Source: Rickettsiaceae bacterium (GTDB lineage: Bacteria; Pseudomonadota; Alphaproteobacteria; Rickettsiales; Rickettsiaceae). Taken from it: a DNA stretch of 5,764 nt. The first letter of the stretch is position 1, and each line of letters starts with the position of its first letter. Position numbers and translations under genes: made by a program. The notes under the pieces are model-generated. The model did no database searches. It was not told the origin of the DNA and saw only the letters and a list, made by a program, of their open reading frames with translations. The stretch is taken from NCBI GenBank assembly GCA_021741085.1, contig JAIOYM010000069.1, positions 1-5,764 on the forward strand. The letters are read 5' to 3'. Positions 1 to 5,648 of the stretch are shown here, in pieces.

Positions 1-143
1 AGTAAGGGGTTGTATTTTTCAATCATGGACATGATATTATCACTTCCATCAGAACAAATTACATTATAACCAAATTTTTCTGATACAGACTGTAATAATT
101 TTTGATAAAATAATGTATCATCTATAACCAATAGGTTTTTCAT
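1..143 (-). CDS. Response-regulator receiver domain protein, N-terminal fragment (runs off the window)
   Basis: The minus strand from the ATG at 143-141 reads 47 codons without a stop up to the window edge. The translation begins MKNLLVIDDTLFYQKLL and continues through EKFGYNVICSDGSD to KYNPL. This is the start of a CheY-like receiver domain: a hydrophobic first beta strand (LLVI) ends in the acidic pair D8-D9 that binds Mg2+, followed by helix 1 and a second strand (YNVIC). The phospho-accepting Asp would come at about residue 50-55, just outside the window, so neither phosphorylation competence nor any output domain can be judged. The start lies 20 bp after the stop of the upstream metallo-hydrolase, so the two are probably co-transcribed. 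No clear Shine-Dalgarno sequence precedes the ATG. The domain call rests on the acidic pair and strand pattern only; a pseudogene or a stand-alone receiver is possible. Confidence 0.72.
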   Translation of the reverse strand, partial: MKNLLVIDDTLFYQKLLQSVSEKFGYNVICSDGSDNIMSMIEKYNPL

Positions 144-163
144 AATATTTTTTTATTGCTGAA

Positions 164-937
164 TCAAAAAATAAAATCTATCTGCAAACCATCATAGGCT
201 GGAGTAATATTACTCGGAAGTTCTTGCAACAACTTATTATAGTCTAATCTATGACTCATGTTTGTTAAATATATTCTTTCTAATTTTAACTTTTCTACCC
301 AATATGATACTAAATCCAAACCAAAATGTTTATCGTTTGATTGATAATTTATGCAATCAACCACCCAATATCTACTACCCTCTAAATATTTAATAGTTTC
401 TTGTGGAAAGCTATCTAAATCGTTTGCGTAAATAAAATCCCCTAATCTAACACCTATACTTTCTATATTACCATGATTTTGTCTTAAAAATGTAAAAGTG
501 ATTTCTGCAATCAATAATTCTTTGTGATAATTTTCTTTATGAAGAATAAAATGCCCTGGCTCTGTTAAGTAATTAAAATGATTTTCTATTATTTCTGCTG
601 TTTCTTTATTAGTATAGATATTTAGTGGCTTTTCTTTTGTAAAGATACGTAAATCATCCAACCCATTTATGTGATCTGCATGTGCATGGGTTAATATAAC
701 TGCATCAAGATTAGTAATTCGAGCTTTAAGTAGTTGCTCTCTGATATCAGGACCAGAATCTATCAATATCAATTTATTATTTACGGATATTGTGATAGAA
801 CATCTAGAACGCTTGTTTTTATGATTTTGTGAAGTACATACTTGACAAAAGCACCCTACAACTGGTACTCCTAAAGATGAGCCGCATCCTAAAATATTAA
901 TTTTTATGTCTTTAAAATTTTGGTTATATGAATTCAT
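164..937 (-). CDS. PhnP-like metallo-beta-lactamase-fold metal-dependent hydrolase
   Basis: This 257-residue protein has the metallo-beta-lactamase fold of the PhnP-like phosphodiesterase group. Visible hallmarks are the opening strand with ILGCGSSLGVP (residues 15-25), a cysteine cluster C29-x-C31-xx-C34 that matches the structural-zinc cysteines of PhnP, the metal motif H84-A-H86-A-D88-H89, H155 in QNHG, D173 in YANDLD, and a final SHRLDY segment with H229. The enzyme is expected to be cytosolic and to bind two catalytic metals. PhnP itself cleaves a cyclic phosphoribosyl phosphate, but no phosphonate genes are visible here, so the substrate is unknown. Asn226 sits where I recall a metal-binding His in PhnP (T-H-x-S-H), which could weaken or change activity. 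The ATG at 937 is the only plausible ATG upstream of the conserved core. The first 32 bp overlap the start of the divergent PAP2 gene, and a response-regulator gene follows 20 bp downstream. Fold assignment is firm; function is not. Confidence 0.9.
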   Translation of the reverse strand: MNSYNQNFKDIKINILGCGSSLGVPVVGCFCQVCTSQNHKNKRSRCSITISVNNKLILIDSGPDIREQLLKARITNLDAVILTHAHADHINGLDDLRIFTKEKPLNIYTNKETAEIIENHFNYLTEPGHFILHKENYHKELLIAEITFTFLRQNHGNIESIGVRLGDFIYANDLDSFPQETIKYLEGSRYWVVDCINYQSNDKHFGLDLVSYWVEKLKLERIYLTNMSHRLDYNKLLQELPSNITPAYDGLQIDFIF

Positions 938-1541
938 AGGATTTAATAGTAAAATATTTTATTTATTAAATTCTTTAGCAACCAATAGCTTTTTGGCCTT
1001 TGTATTTTTAATATTATCTAAAATATTTTCTATTCAAGCCAGCGCTATTTTTATGATAGTGTATATAATAATTATTAGTATACACTTTAGCAAAAGCAAA
1101 ATATACGCAGAAAAACTAAAGTTATTAGAATTTTCTGTAGCCTTATTAATTAATTATAGCGCAATAGTAATAATTTTTACTATTACTAAATCAATGATAG
1201 CACTAGAGAGACCTTTATGCCAATTGCAACCGAATAGTTTTATTTTACCCTACCCCGAAATAGAAAAAGTTTGCCATCACAGCTTTCCGAGTGCACATTC
1301 TGCATTTGCTACCTTAGTGGCTATATCTTTATGGTCTAAAGTAAATTTTTTTGGCAAACTATTATTGATATTTTTAGTAATAGCGGTTGCTATTTCAAGA
1401 ATAGGACTTGCTATGCATTATCCAGCAGATGTTATATATGGCATATTTTTTGTATTTATTATCAACTATATTTCGCAAAAAAACGCAAAATCATTTGCAG
1501 GGTTTTTAATTAAACTTTTTCCTGCAATATTAGGCAAATAA
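906..1541 (+). CDS. PAP2-family membrane phosphatase (lipid phosphate/pyrophosphate phosphatase-like)
   Basis: This 211-residue integral membrane protein has about six hydrophobic segments and all three motifs of the PAP2/acid phosphatase superfamily. They are K95-x6-R102-P103, P128-S-A-H131 with the acid/base His, and S164-R165-x5-H171-x3-D175 with the nucleophilic His. Family members remove phosphate from lipid substrates such as phosphatidylglycerophosphate, undecaprenyl pyrophosphate or lipid A; which one is used here cannot be read from the sequence. The length is normal for the compact class (about 200-230 residues). The ATG at 906 is chosen because the next in-frame Met is residue 50, inside the second membrane segment, and the FNSKIFYLLNS stretch resembles the usual family N-terminus. 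Consequently the first 32 bp overlap the 5' end of the divergent hydrolase gene, and any promoter must lie within that gene. A TAAAAT box at 890-895 could drive a nearly leaderless transcript, but no good -35 accompanies it. Transcription runs convergently toward trmB. Confidence 0.9.
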   Translation: MSLKFWLYEFIGFNSKIFYLLNSLATNSFLAFVFLILSKIFSIQASAIFMIVYIIIISIHFSKSKIYAEKLKLLEFSVALLINYSAIVIIFTITKSMIALERPLCQLQPNSFILPYPEIEKVCHHSFPSAHSAFATLVAISLWSKVNFFGKLLLIFLVIAVAISRIGLAMHYPADVIYGIFFVFIINYISQKNAKSFAGFLIKLFPAILGK

Positions 1542-1580
1542 CTTATATAAAATAGCACTTGAGAAGGTTTTAACTATCAT

Positions 1581-1629
1581 CATAGTCGTTAACTTTATCT
1601 CGCGCCCCCTCTTTGCTTTTACGACTATG
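1581..1629. repeat. Inverted repeat between convergent PAP2 and trmB genes
   Basis: CATAGTCGT at 1581-1589 is the perfect reverse complement of ACGACTATG at 1621-1629. Skipping T1590 extends the pairing by AA (1591-1592) with TT (1619-1620), giving an 11-bp stem with one bulged base and a 26-base loop. The plus-strand loop is mostly pyrimidine and holds a GC-rich core (CGCGCCCCCT, 1601-1610), unusual in this AT-rich window. The right arm covers the last codon and stop of trmB. The site between two convergent genes suits a bidirectional transcription end, but neither flank has a strong T tract (only ATTTTAAT-like sequence on the plus side), so it is not a textbook intrinsic terminator. It could also be a remnant of a dispersed palindromic repeat. 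Confidence 0.5.
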
Positions 1630-2284
1630 CATGAATTTTAATAAACGAAACCTTTCTTGCCATAGTTTGAGCTTTTTGATGATATCTTGTAGGGCTATAA
1701 TGCTCAAATGGTGAAATCTCTGATACCAAATATTTTATTTTCATATCTACGCAATCAGCTATTACATTTTCTATATAATTTTCTATATCCGAAGCAAAAT
1801 ATATATTGCCTGAAGAATTAAGCTTGCTAATTAGTTTTGGTATGCGCTGGGCCTGTAAGAAGCGTCTTTTGTGATGACGCTTTTTAGTCCAAGGATCAGA
1901 AAATAATATAAATATATCTGAACAAGATTTATTTGGCAAAGCCTCAATTAAAATATCGGCATCATTAGGCCAAACCAATATATTTTTTATTGAGAGTTTT
2001 TCTATTTCAGAAACAAGAGAAATGACTCCTTGATAGAAAACTTCGCAGCCTATATAAAATTTATCTTTATTGTGCAAAGCTTGCTGTATCAAATTTTCAC
2101 CCTTGCCAAAACCTATTTCAATTATTGGAGCTTTATTTGCTACTTCAGAAATATTATCAATATTTAGCAAATATTTGGGTAACAAATTGTCTTTAATATT
2201 TTGTTTTGCCAGCGACAATTTATGCCCAGCTCTTCTGGTGAAGCTTTTAATTATATTATGATTTTGAAAATCTATGCTTTGCAT
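1625..2284 (-). CDS. trmB: tRNA (guanine-N7-)-methyltransferase TrmB
   Basis: This protein of 219 residues transfers a methyl group from S-adenosylmethionine to N7 of G46 in the variable loop of tRNAs, in the cytosol. It has the TrmB layout: an N-terminal basic segment with SFTRRAGHKLS (residues 14-24) resembling the family's R-x-G-R-x-G-H-K-L-S region, the SAM-binding motif I EIGFGKGE (56-63), acidic C80-E81 after strand 2, PNDAD (106-110), and the family signature FSDPWTKKRHHKRR (128-141). SDIENY (165-170) and PTRYHQKA (198-205) complete the tRNA- and substrate-binding region. Length is normal for a short bacterial TrmB. The ATG at 2284 is 20 bp downstream of the lipA stop, so it is likely translated from the same transcript as the last gene of the operon. 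No Shine-Dalgarno sequence is evident. The 3' end lies inside the right arm of the inverted repeat at 1581-1629. Confidence 0.96.
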   Translation of the reverse strand: MQSIDFQNHNIIKSFTRRAGHKLSLAKQNIKDNLLPKYLLNIDNISEVANKAPIIEIGFGKGENLIQQALHNKDKFYIGCEVFYQGVISLVSEIEKLSIKNILVWPNDADILIEALPNKSCSDIFILFSDPWTKKRHHKRRFLQAQRIPKLISKLNSSGNIYFASDIENYIENVIADCVDMKIKYLVSEISPFEHYSPTRYHQKAQTMARKVSFIKIHA

Positions 2285-2304
2285 GAGCAGATAGAAAAAT
2301 TGAA

Positions 2305-3231
2305 TTAAATATGAGCCTGAATATGTGTTTGTTTTTGTTGAACTTTTGCTGCTTTTAGTTTAGCAAAATCTTCATCGGCCATGTAAGAAGAACGAGTTAA
2401 AGGGCTTGCTGAAACCATTAAAAAACCCTTAGCACGGGCTAGTTTTTCATAATGACGAAATTCATCAGGGGTAACATAGCGCTCTAATTTTGCATGATTA
2501 GCCGTTGGTTGAAGATATTGTCCAATAGTAAGGAAATCGACATTAGCTGCGCGTAAATCATCCATAACTTGAGCAACCTCTTCAGATGATTCTCCAAGAC
2601 CAACCATTAATCCTGATTTAGTAAAAATATCGTCCGATATTTCCTTTACTTTTGACAACAAATTAAGCGAATGAAAATATCTAGCACCAGGTCTTATTGA
2701 TGCGTATAGGCGTGGAACGGTCTCTATATTATGATTATATACGTCAGGTCTTGCTGCAACAACTACTTCTATAGCTCCAGATTTACGTAGGAAATCGGGT
2801 GTTAGTATCTCTATGGTAATTTTATCATCAACTTTCCTGATTTCGTTAATAGATTCAGCGAAATGAGAAGCACCGCCATCTTCTAGATCATCTCTATCTA
2901 CCGATGTAATCACTACATGCTTTAAACCCAAAGCTTTTACTGCTGTAGCTAGTCTTTCTGGCTCATGTGGATCGAGCTTATCTGGCTTGCCAGTAGCAAC
3001 GTTGCAAAACCTACAAGCCCTAGTGCATACAGATCCCAAAATCATAACTGTAGCATGCTTCTTGCTCCAACATTCCCCTATATTAGGACAAGCCGCCTCT
3101 TGGCAAACTGTGTTGAGTTTTGAAGATTTTATAAGTTCTGCTGTAGCCAAATACTCCTTTGAGGTAGGAGCTTTAACTTTTATCCACTCTGGCTTAGCTA
3201 GTAAAATATTAGATTTATGCGCCGTCGTCAT
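2305..3231 (-). CDS. lipA: Lipoyl synthase LipA
   Basis: This 308-residue radical-SAM enzyme inserts two sulfur atoms into the octanoyl chain carried on lipoyl domains of 2-oxoacid dehydrogenases and the glycine cleavage H protein, completing the lipoyl cofactor. All cluster ligands are visible. C43-x4-C48-x5-C54 (CQEAACPNIGEC) binds the auxiliary 4Fe-4S cluster that is the sulfur source. C69-x3-C73-x2-C76 (CTRACRFC) binds the radical-SAM cluster. R280-S-S282-Y is the C-terminal RSS motif that supplies the serine ligand of the auxiliary cluster. Other conserved blocks are VITSVDRDDLEDGGASHF (107-124), VYNHNIETVPRLY (164-176), GLMVGLGE (207-214) and TIGQYLQPT (235-243). The length is typical and the protein looks intact. 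It sits 32 bp after the Tim44-like gene and 20 bp before trmB on the same strand. LipB is not in the window, so whether octanoate transfer is encoded elsewhere cannot be told. The C-terminal tail is Gln/His-rich and probably not conserved. Confidence 0.98.
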   Translation of the reverse strand: MTTAHKSNILLAKPEWIKVKAPTSKEYLATAELIKSSKLNTVCQEAACPNIGECWSKKHATVMILGSVCTRACRFCNVATGKPDKLDPHEPERLATAVKALGLKHVVITSVDRDDLEDGGASHFAESINEIRKVDDKITIEILTPDFLRKSGAIEVVVAARPDVYNHNIETVPRLYASIRPGARYFHSLNLLSKVKEISDDIFTKSGLMVGLGESSEEVAQVMDDLRAANVDFLTIGQYLQPTANHAKLERYVTPDEFRHYEKLARAKGFLMVSASPLTRSSYMADEDFAKLKAAKVQQKQTHIQAHI

Positions 3232-3263
3232 ATTAGTAATTTTTTAATTTCTTAACGCTTTTA

Positions 3264-3881
3264 CTACTCTATGTTACTAAGATACCATTCTTTGGAAGGC
3301 GTATTTAAATTTTTGGTGAATATCCACTCTTCTATTATATGAGAATTTTCGATTTTATTGGTAAATGCAATCTTGATAAAAGCAGTATTAACAAAAAAAT
3401 ATATGTCCGATATCAACATATTGTATTTATTAGTATCTTCAACTCTTATAGCGCCGTTGTTATAACTTTCTTGGAACTTGCTTAAATATCTTTTATCCAC
3501 AAGCATAGTTAGCATGCTTTCATTACCATTGCGTGCTGAATTGATAATCATAGTAACAGCACCTTTAGCACCATCCACAAAACGAGATAAATCAAAATTA
3601 CCTTCAAACTTTTCTTTTAACTCACTAACTCTACTGGATATATGGTCAAAATTATTTGGTAACGTAACTTTTTCTAAAAATTTTATCTCAGAAGGTGTTT
3701 GGCTTGCAACTTCAGGTTCCAACAATACAGCAGAATCAGAAATATCTTTTAGGTTACCTTTTTTTGAACGATTATTCAAATTTTGGTTATTATCAACTTC
3801 ACCAATGGTAGAAAAAAGCTTGTTCAACAAAAAAGCAGCTATGGCTGATAATATTATAAATTCTAAAATTTTATATGACAC
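3264..3881 (-). CDS. Tim44-like domain protein, membrane-anchored
   Basis: The protein is 205 residues long. Residues 4-22 form one hydrophobic anchor (ILEFIILSAIAAFLLNKLF), followed by a polar linker to about residue 85. The C-terminal half looks like the Tim44/Mba1-like domain: GAKGAVTMIINSARNGN (104-120), ML-x2-LVDKRYLSKF (126-136) and a last strand pair with EEWIFTKNL (184-192) and KEWYLSNIE (197-205), matching the usual W-T/I-F-x-R/K-x-L and W-x-L pattern near the family C-terminus. Mitochondrial Tim44 tethers the import motor to the inner membrane; the role of bacterial homologues is not settled, and a part in inner-membrane protein handling is inference. The start is GTG at 3881: an in-frame TAG lies only three codons upstream (3890-3888), and a nearby ATG at 3894 is in another frame. 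The gene is 29 bp from the upstream fusion gene and 32 bp from lipA. Confidence 0.82.
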   Translation of the reverse strand: MSYKILEFIILSAIAAFLLNKLFSTIGEVDNNQNLNNRSKKGNLKDISDSAVLLEPEVASQTPSEIKFLEKVTLPNNFDHISSRVSELKEKFEGNFDLSRFVDGAKGAVTMIINSARNGNESMLTMLVDKRYLSKFQESYNNGAIRVEDTNKYNMLISDIYFFVNTAFIKIAFTNKIENSHIIEEWIFTKNLNTPSKEWYLSNIE

Positions 3882-3910
3882 GTTTTTCTAACATATTTAA
3901 TGATTTATCG

Positions 3911-5419
3911 CTACCCAGTCCTAAATATTGTAAGGTATCTGACTGCAAATTGCACTAAAATTGTTAAGATTACCGCTATAACTATGAAAGAATTTGTATG
4001 TGTGAAAATACTTTGTATATCATATAAACCGAAAATCAGTACAAAAACTGAACTAAGTAAAGCGTTTACTACATAAGCACTAGAATTATACAACAAAGAA
4101 CTTCTGTTGTTATCAATGATAATATCTCGTATAACTATTCCCAAACTTATCGGTACAAGCGATACTATAGGTGCAAATAATATTACTGGCTGCACTGCAC
4201 GTAAAAATATGTAGGCACTAGTTAATAGTACTATATGGCATCGAGCTAGTAAATCTAAAATATCAGCAAATTTTATCAACTCTTTCCAAACATTATCTTT
4301 TGTATCCTTATTTAATGTAGATTTGATCATGAAAAAAAGTACAGCAGCAACTAAAACAACTAGAACCAAATATAAATAACTAATTGTATAATTTTTAGAA
4401 TTAGTTACATAACCGAAATTTACCATTAATTCAGTACAATAATTACTTACCAATGATGGTAAAAGCACAACAACGCAACAACCAAAAAAACTCATACCAG
4501 CTTTTGCTGCAAAAATAGAACCCGAAACCGCAAACAACAAAGCTGAAATCAAACTTATAGAGTTAAATAGATCGCTTTTTAATACTTCGAAAAATAAATA
4601 CGGTTGCAGATAAGAATTTAAAACTTCTATGTATTCGTAGTTGTTTATAATTTTATCGATTGCTTGATTAAAATTATAAACTGTTTTTACAGGCACTGTA
4701 TCTTTATTAAAAACAAAATGCACTGGTACTTTAGTCTTAAGGCCCAGATTAAATACTTTGTTCACAAAGTTATATTCAATAAATAAAGAAGAGGCTACAT
4801 AATTTTCTACTATCAAATAGTCTACCTCTTCGCGTAAAAATGCTTCAAATGCTAAGCCATCGGTAGCATATCTTTGAACAATACATCCATCATGCTTACT
4901 GATGAAATTGTTAACTCTGTCATTGCCGTAGTTATAATTTTTTACAACACCTAATCTATGATTAGCAAGAACTATTGTTACTAAAAATTCTCCTATATTA
5001 TCAAATAATTTAGGCACTTTAGAGTCTTTTAGAGTATACACATCATAAACCTCATATCGGTAAGGCTTCGAAAAATAAAAATCTTTACCCCTTTCATTGG
5101 AAAAAGTTATTCCGGCGGTAAAGTCTTTTTTTTCTAATTTTAGTTTTTCCAGGATATCAAAATCTTTTGTTTCTACATATTCAACATGCAAATCTATATT
5201 TTTTCTAATTAAATCAAATAAATCTACATCCAACCCTTTTAAGGATTTATGATCAAAGGTAAAACTATTATATTGGTAAGGTTTATATGGATACCAAAGT
5301 CCTGATAATTGATTTTTTACAGTAAGGATATCGCAATGATTTTGTTTTTTATGCGCAAATATAGATGTTGTAATTAATCCTATGGTAAATACAAAAAGAA
5401 ATATTCTAAATATTCTCAC
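3911..5419 (-). CDS. Fusion of SBP_bac_3-like solute-binding domain with TRIC/YicG-like (UPF0126) seven-helix channel domain
   Basis: This 502-residue protein has a signal peptide or anchor (1-22, ending SIFA), then a periplasmic amino-acid-type binding domain (about 29-275). That domain shows GLDVDLFDLI (62-71), AGITFSNERGKDFYFSKPY (102-120) with the expected ligand-carboxylate Arg110, and VDYLIVENYVA (199-209), where Glu205 replaces the usual Asp. Seven hydrophobic helices follow (about 284-308, 311-333, 344-365, 384-409, 412-435, 447-468, 477-499), the 3+3+1 pattern of TRIC/UPF0126 proteins. Helix 1 reads ALLFAVSGSIFAAKAGMSFFG, close to the YicG N-terminus. Helix 5 ends LGIVIRDIII and is followed by SLLYNSSAYVVNALL, close to the family's second repeat. 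In repeat 1 the GGG-x2-RD element is degenerate (SLVSNYCTEL). Known TRIC proteins have an outside N-terminus, which agrees with a periplasmic SBP. The GTG at 5419 is chosen because TAA lies 12 codons upstream with no better start between. It is probably the first gene of the operon. Ligand gating or transport is inference. Confidence 0.8.
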   Translation of the reverse strand: MRIFRIFLFVFTIGLITTSIFAHKKQNHCDILTVKNQLSGLWYPYKPYQYNSFTFDHKSLKGLDVDLFDLIRKNIDLHVEYVETKDFDILEKLKLEKKDFTAGITFSNERGKDFYFSKPYRYEVYDVYTLKDSKVPKLFDNIGEFLVTIVLANHRLGVVKNYNYGNDRVNNFISKHDGCIVQRYATDGLAFEAFLREEVDYLIVENYVASSLFIEYNFVNKVFNLGLKTKVPVHFVFNKDTVPVKTVYNFNQAIDKIINNYEYIEVLNSYLQPYLFFEVLKSDLFNSISLISALLFAVSGSIFAAKAGMSFFGCCVVVLLPSLVSNYCTELMVNFGYVTNSKNYTISYLYLVLVVLVAAVLFFMIKSTLNKDTKDNVWKELIKFADILDLLARCHIVLLTSAYIFLRAVQPVILFAPIVSLVPISLGIVIRDIIIDNNRSSLLYNSSAYVVNALLSSVFVLIFGLYDIQSIFTHTNSFIVIAVILTILVQFAVRYLTIFRTG

Positions 5420-5462
5420 AATTTTAGGTTTTATATAAAAAATACCATTAAATACTTAATCA

Positions 5463-5492
5463 ATAATAACCTTTTTGAATGGGAATTGTAAA
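5463..5492 (-). promoter_or_regulatory. Candidate sigma-70-type promoter for the SBP-TRIC/tim44-like/lipA/trmB run
   Basis: On the minus strand TTTACA (plus-strand TGTAAA at 5487-5492) matches the -35 consensus at 5 of 6 bases. It is followed after 18 bases by TATTAT (plus-strand ATAATA at 5463-5468), matching the -10 consensus at 5 of 6. Transcription would start near 5455-5457, leaving a leader of about 35-40 bases before the GTG at 5419. Such matches arise readily by chance in AT-rich DNA; position ahead of the first gene of the run is the main support. Confidence 0.4.
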
Positions 5493-5551
5493 TAAAATAT
5501 TTTTACACTTTGATTTTATTCCGCATTACGCTAGGGCATTTAAAAGTATTT

Positions 5552-5648
5552 GGCAATGCTAGAAAGTAGTTATATTATCTTAGCGAGAGCACTTTGCAAA
5601 GAAAAGAGTGCAATAACATAGATCAATGACTTTCTAGGCATTTTAGCC
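5552..5648. repeat. Long imperfect palindrome, possible structured RNA or palindromic repeat element
   Basis: The left arm GGC-AATG-CTAGAAAGT (5552-5567) pairs with ACTTTCTAG (5629-5637), then CATT (5639-5642, after bulged G5638), then GCC (5646-5648, after bulged TTA). That gives 16 base pairs interrupted by two bulges. Inside, GTTAT (5569-5573) pairs with ATAAC (5613-5617) and GCACT (5589-5593) with AGTGC (5607-5611), so the arms are nested. On the plus strand the structure is followed after GG by T6 (5651-5656), as at the end of an intrinsically terminated transcript. No good plus-strand promoter was seen. It could be a small RNA, a terminator of an unseen transcript, or a mobile palindromic element of the kind known in Rickettsia. 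Confidence 0.45.
5570..5641 (-). other. Small ORF (23 residues) resembling a bare signal peptide; possible gene remnant
   Basis: The minus strand from ATG 5641-5639 to TAA 5572-5570 encodes MPRKSLIYVIALFSLQSALA followed by KII and a stop. The peptide has a basic N-terminus (R3, K4), an 8-9 residue hydrophobic core (LIYVIALF) and A-L-A at the position of a signal peptidase I site, then ends almost at once. This is what a secreted-protein gene cut just after its signal sequence would look like. No continuing coding frame was found downstream, and no Shine-Dalgarno sequence precedes the ATG. It lies within the palindrome at 5552-5648, whose arms constrain its first codons, so a chance ORF is quite possible. 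Confidence 0.2.

Noticed and set aside
842..865. Perfect TTGACA at 842-847 as a PAP2 promoter -35 box
   Set aside because: At 17-18 bases downstream the sequence is GTACTC or TACTCC, a poor -10 box; the hexamer lies in hydrolase coding sequence and is likely chance.
2070..2261. Plus-strand ORF of 63 codons opposite trmB
   Set aside because: It lies wholly antisense to the conserved N-terminal and SAM-binding region of trmB and has no domain-like features.
2987..3247. Plus-strand ORF of 86 codons opposite lipA
   Set aside because: It is antisense to the cluster-binding region of lipA; the open frame follows from that gene's codon use.
3478..3891. Plus-strand ORF of 137 codons opposite the Tim44-like gene
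   Set aside because: The minus strand has a coherent anchor plus a Tim44-like domain within a tight operon; the plus-strand translation shows no recognisable motif.
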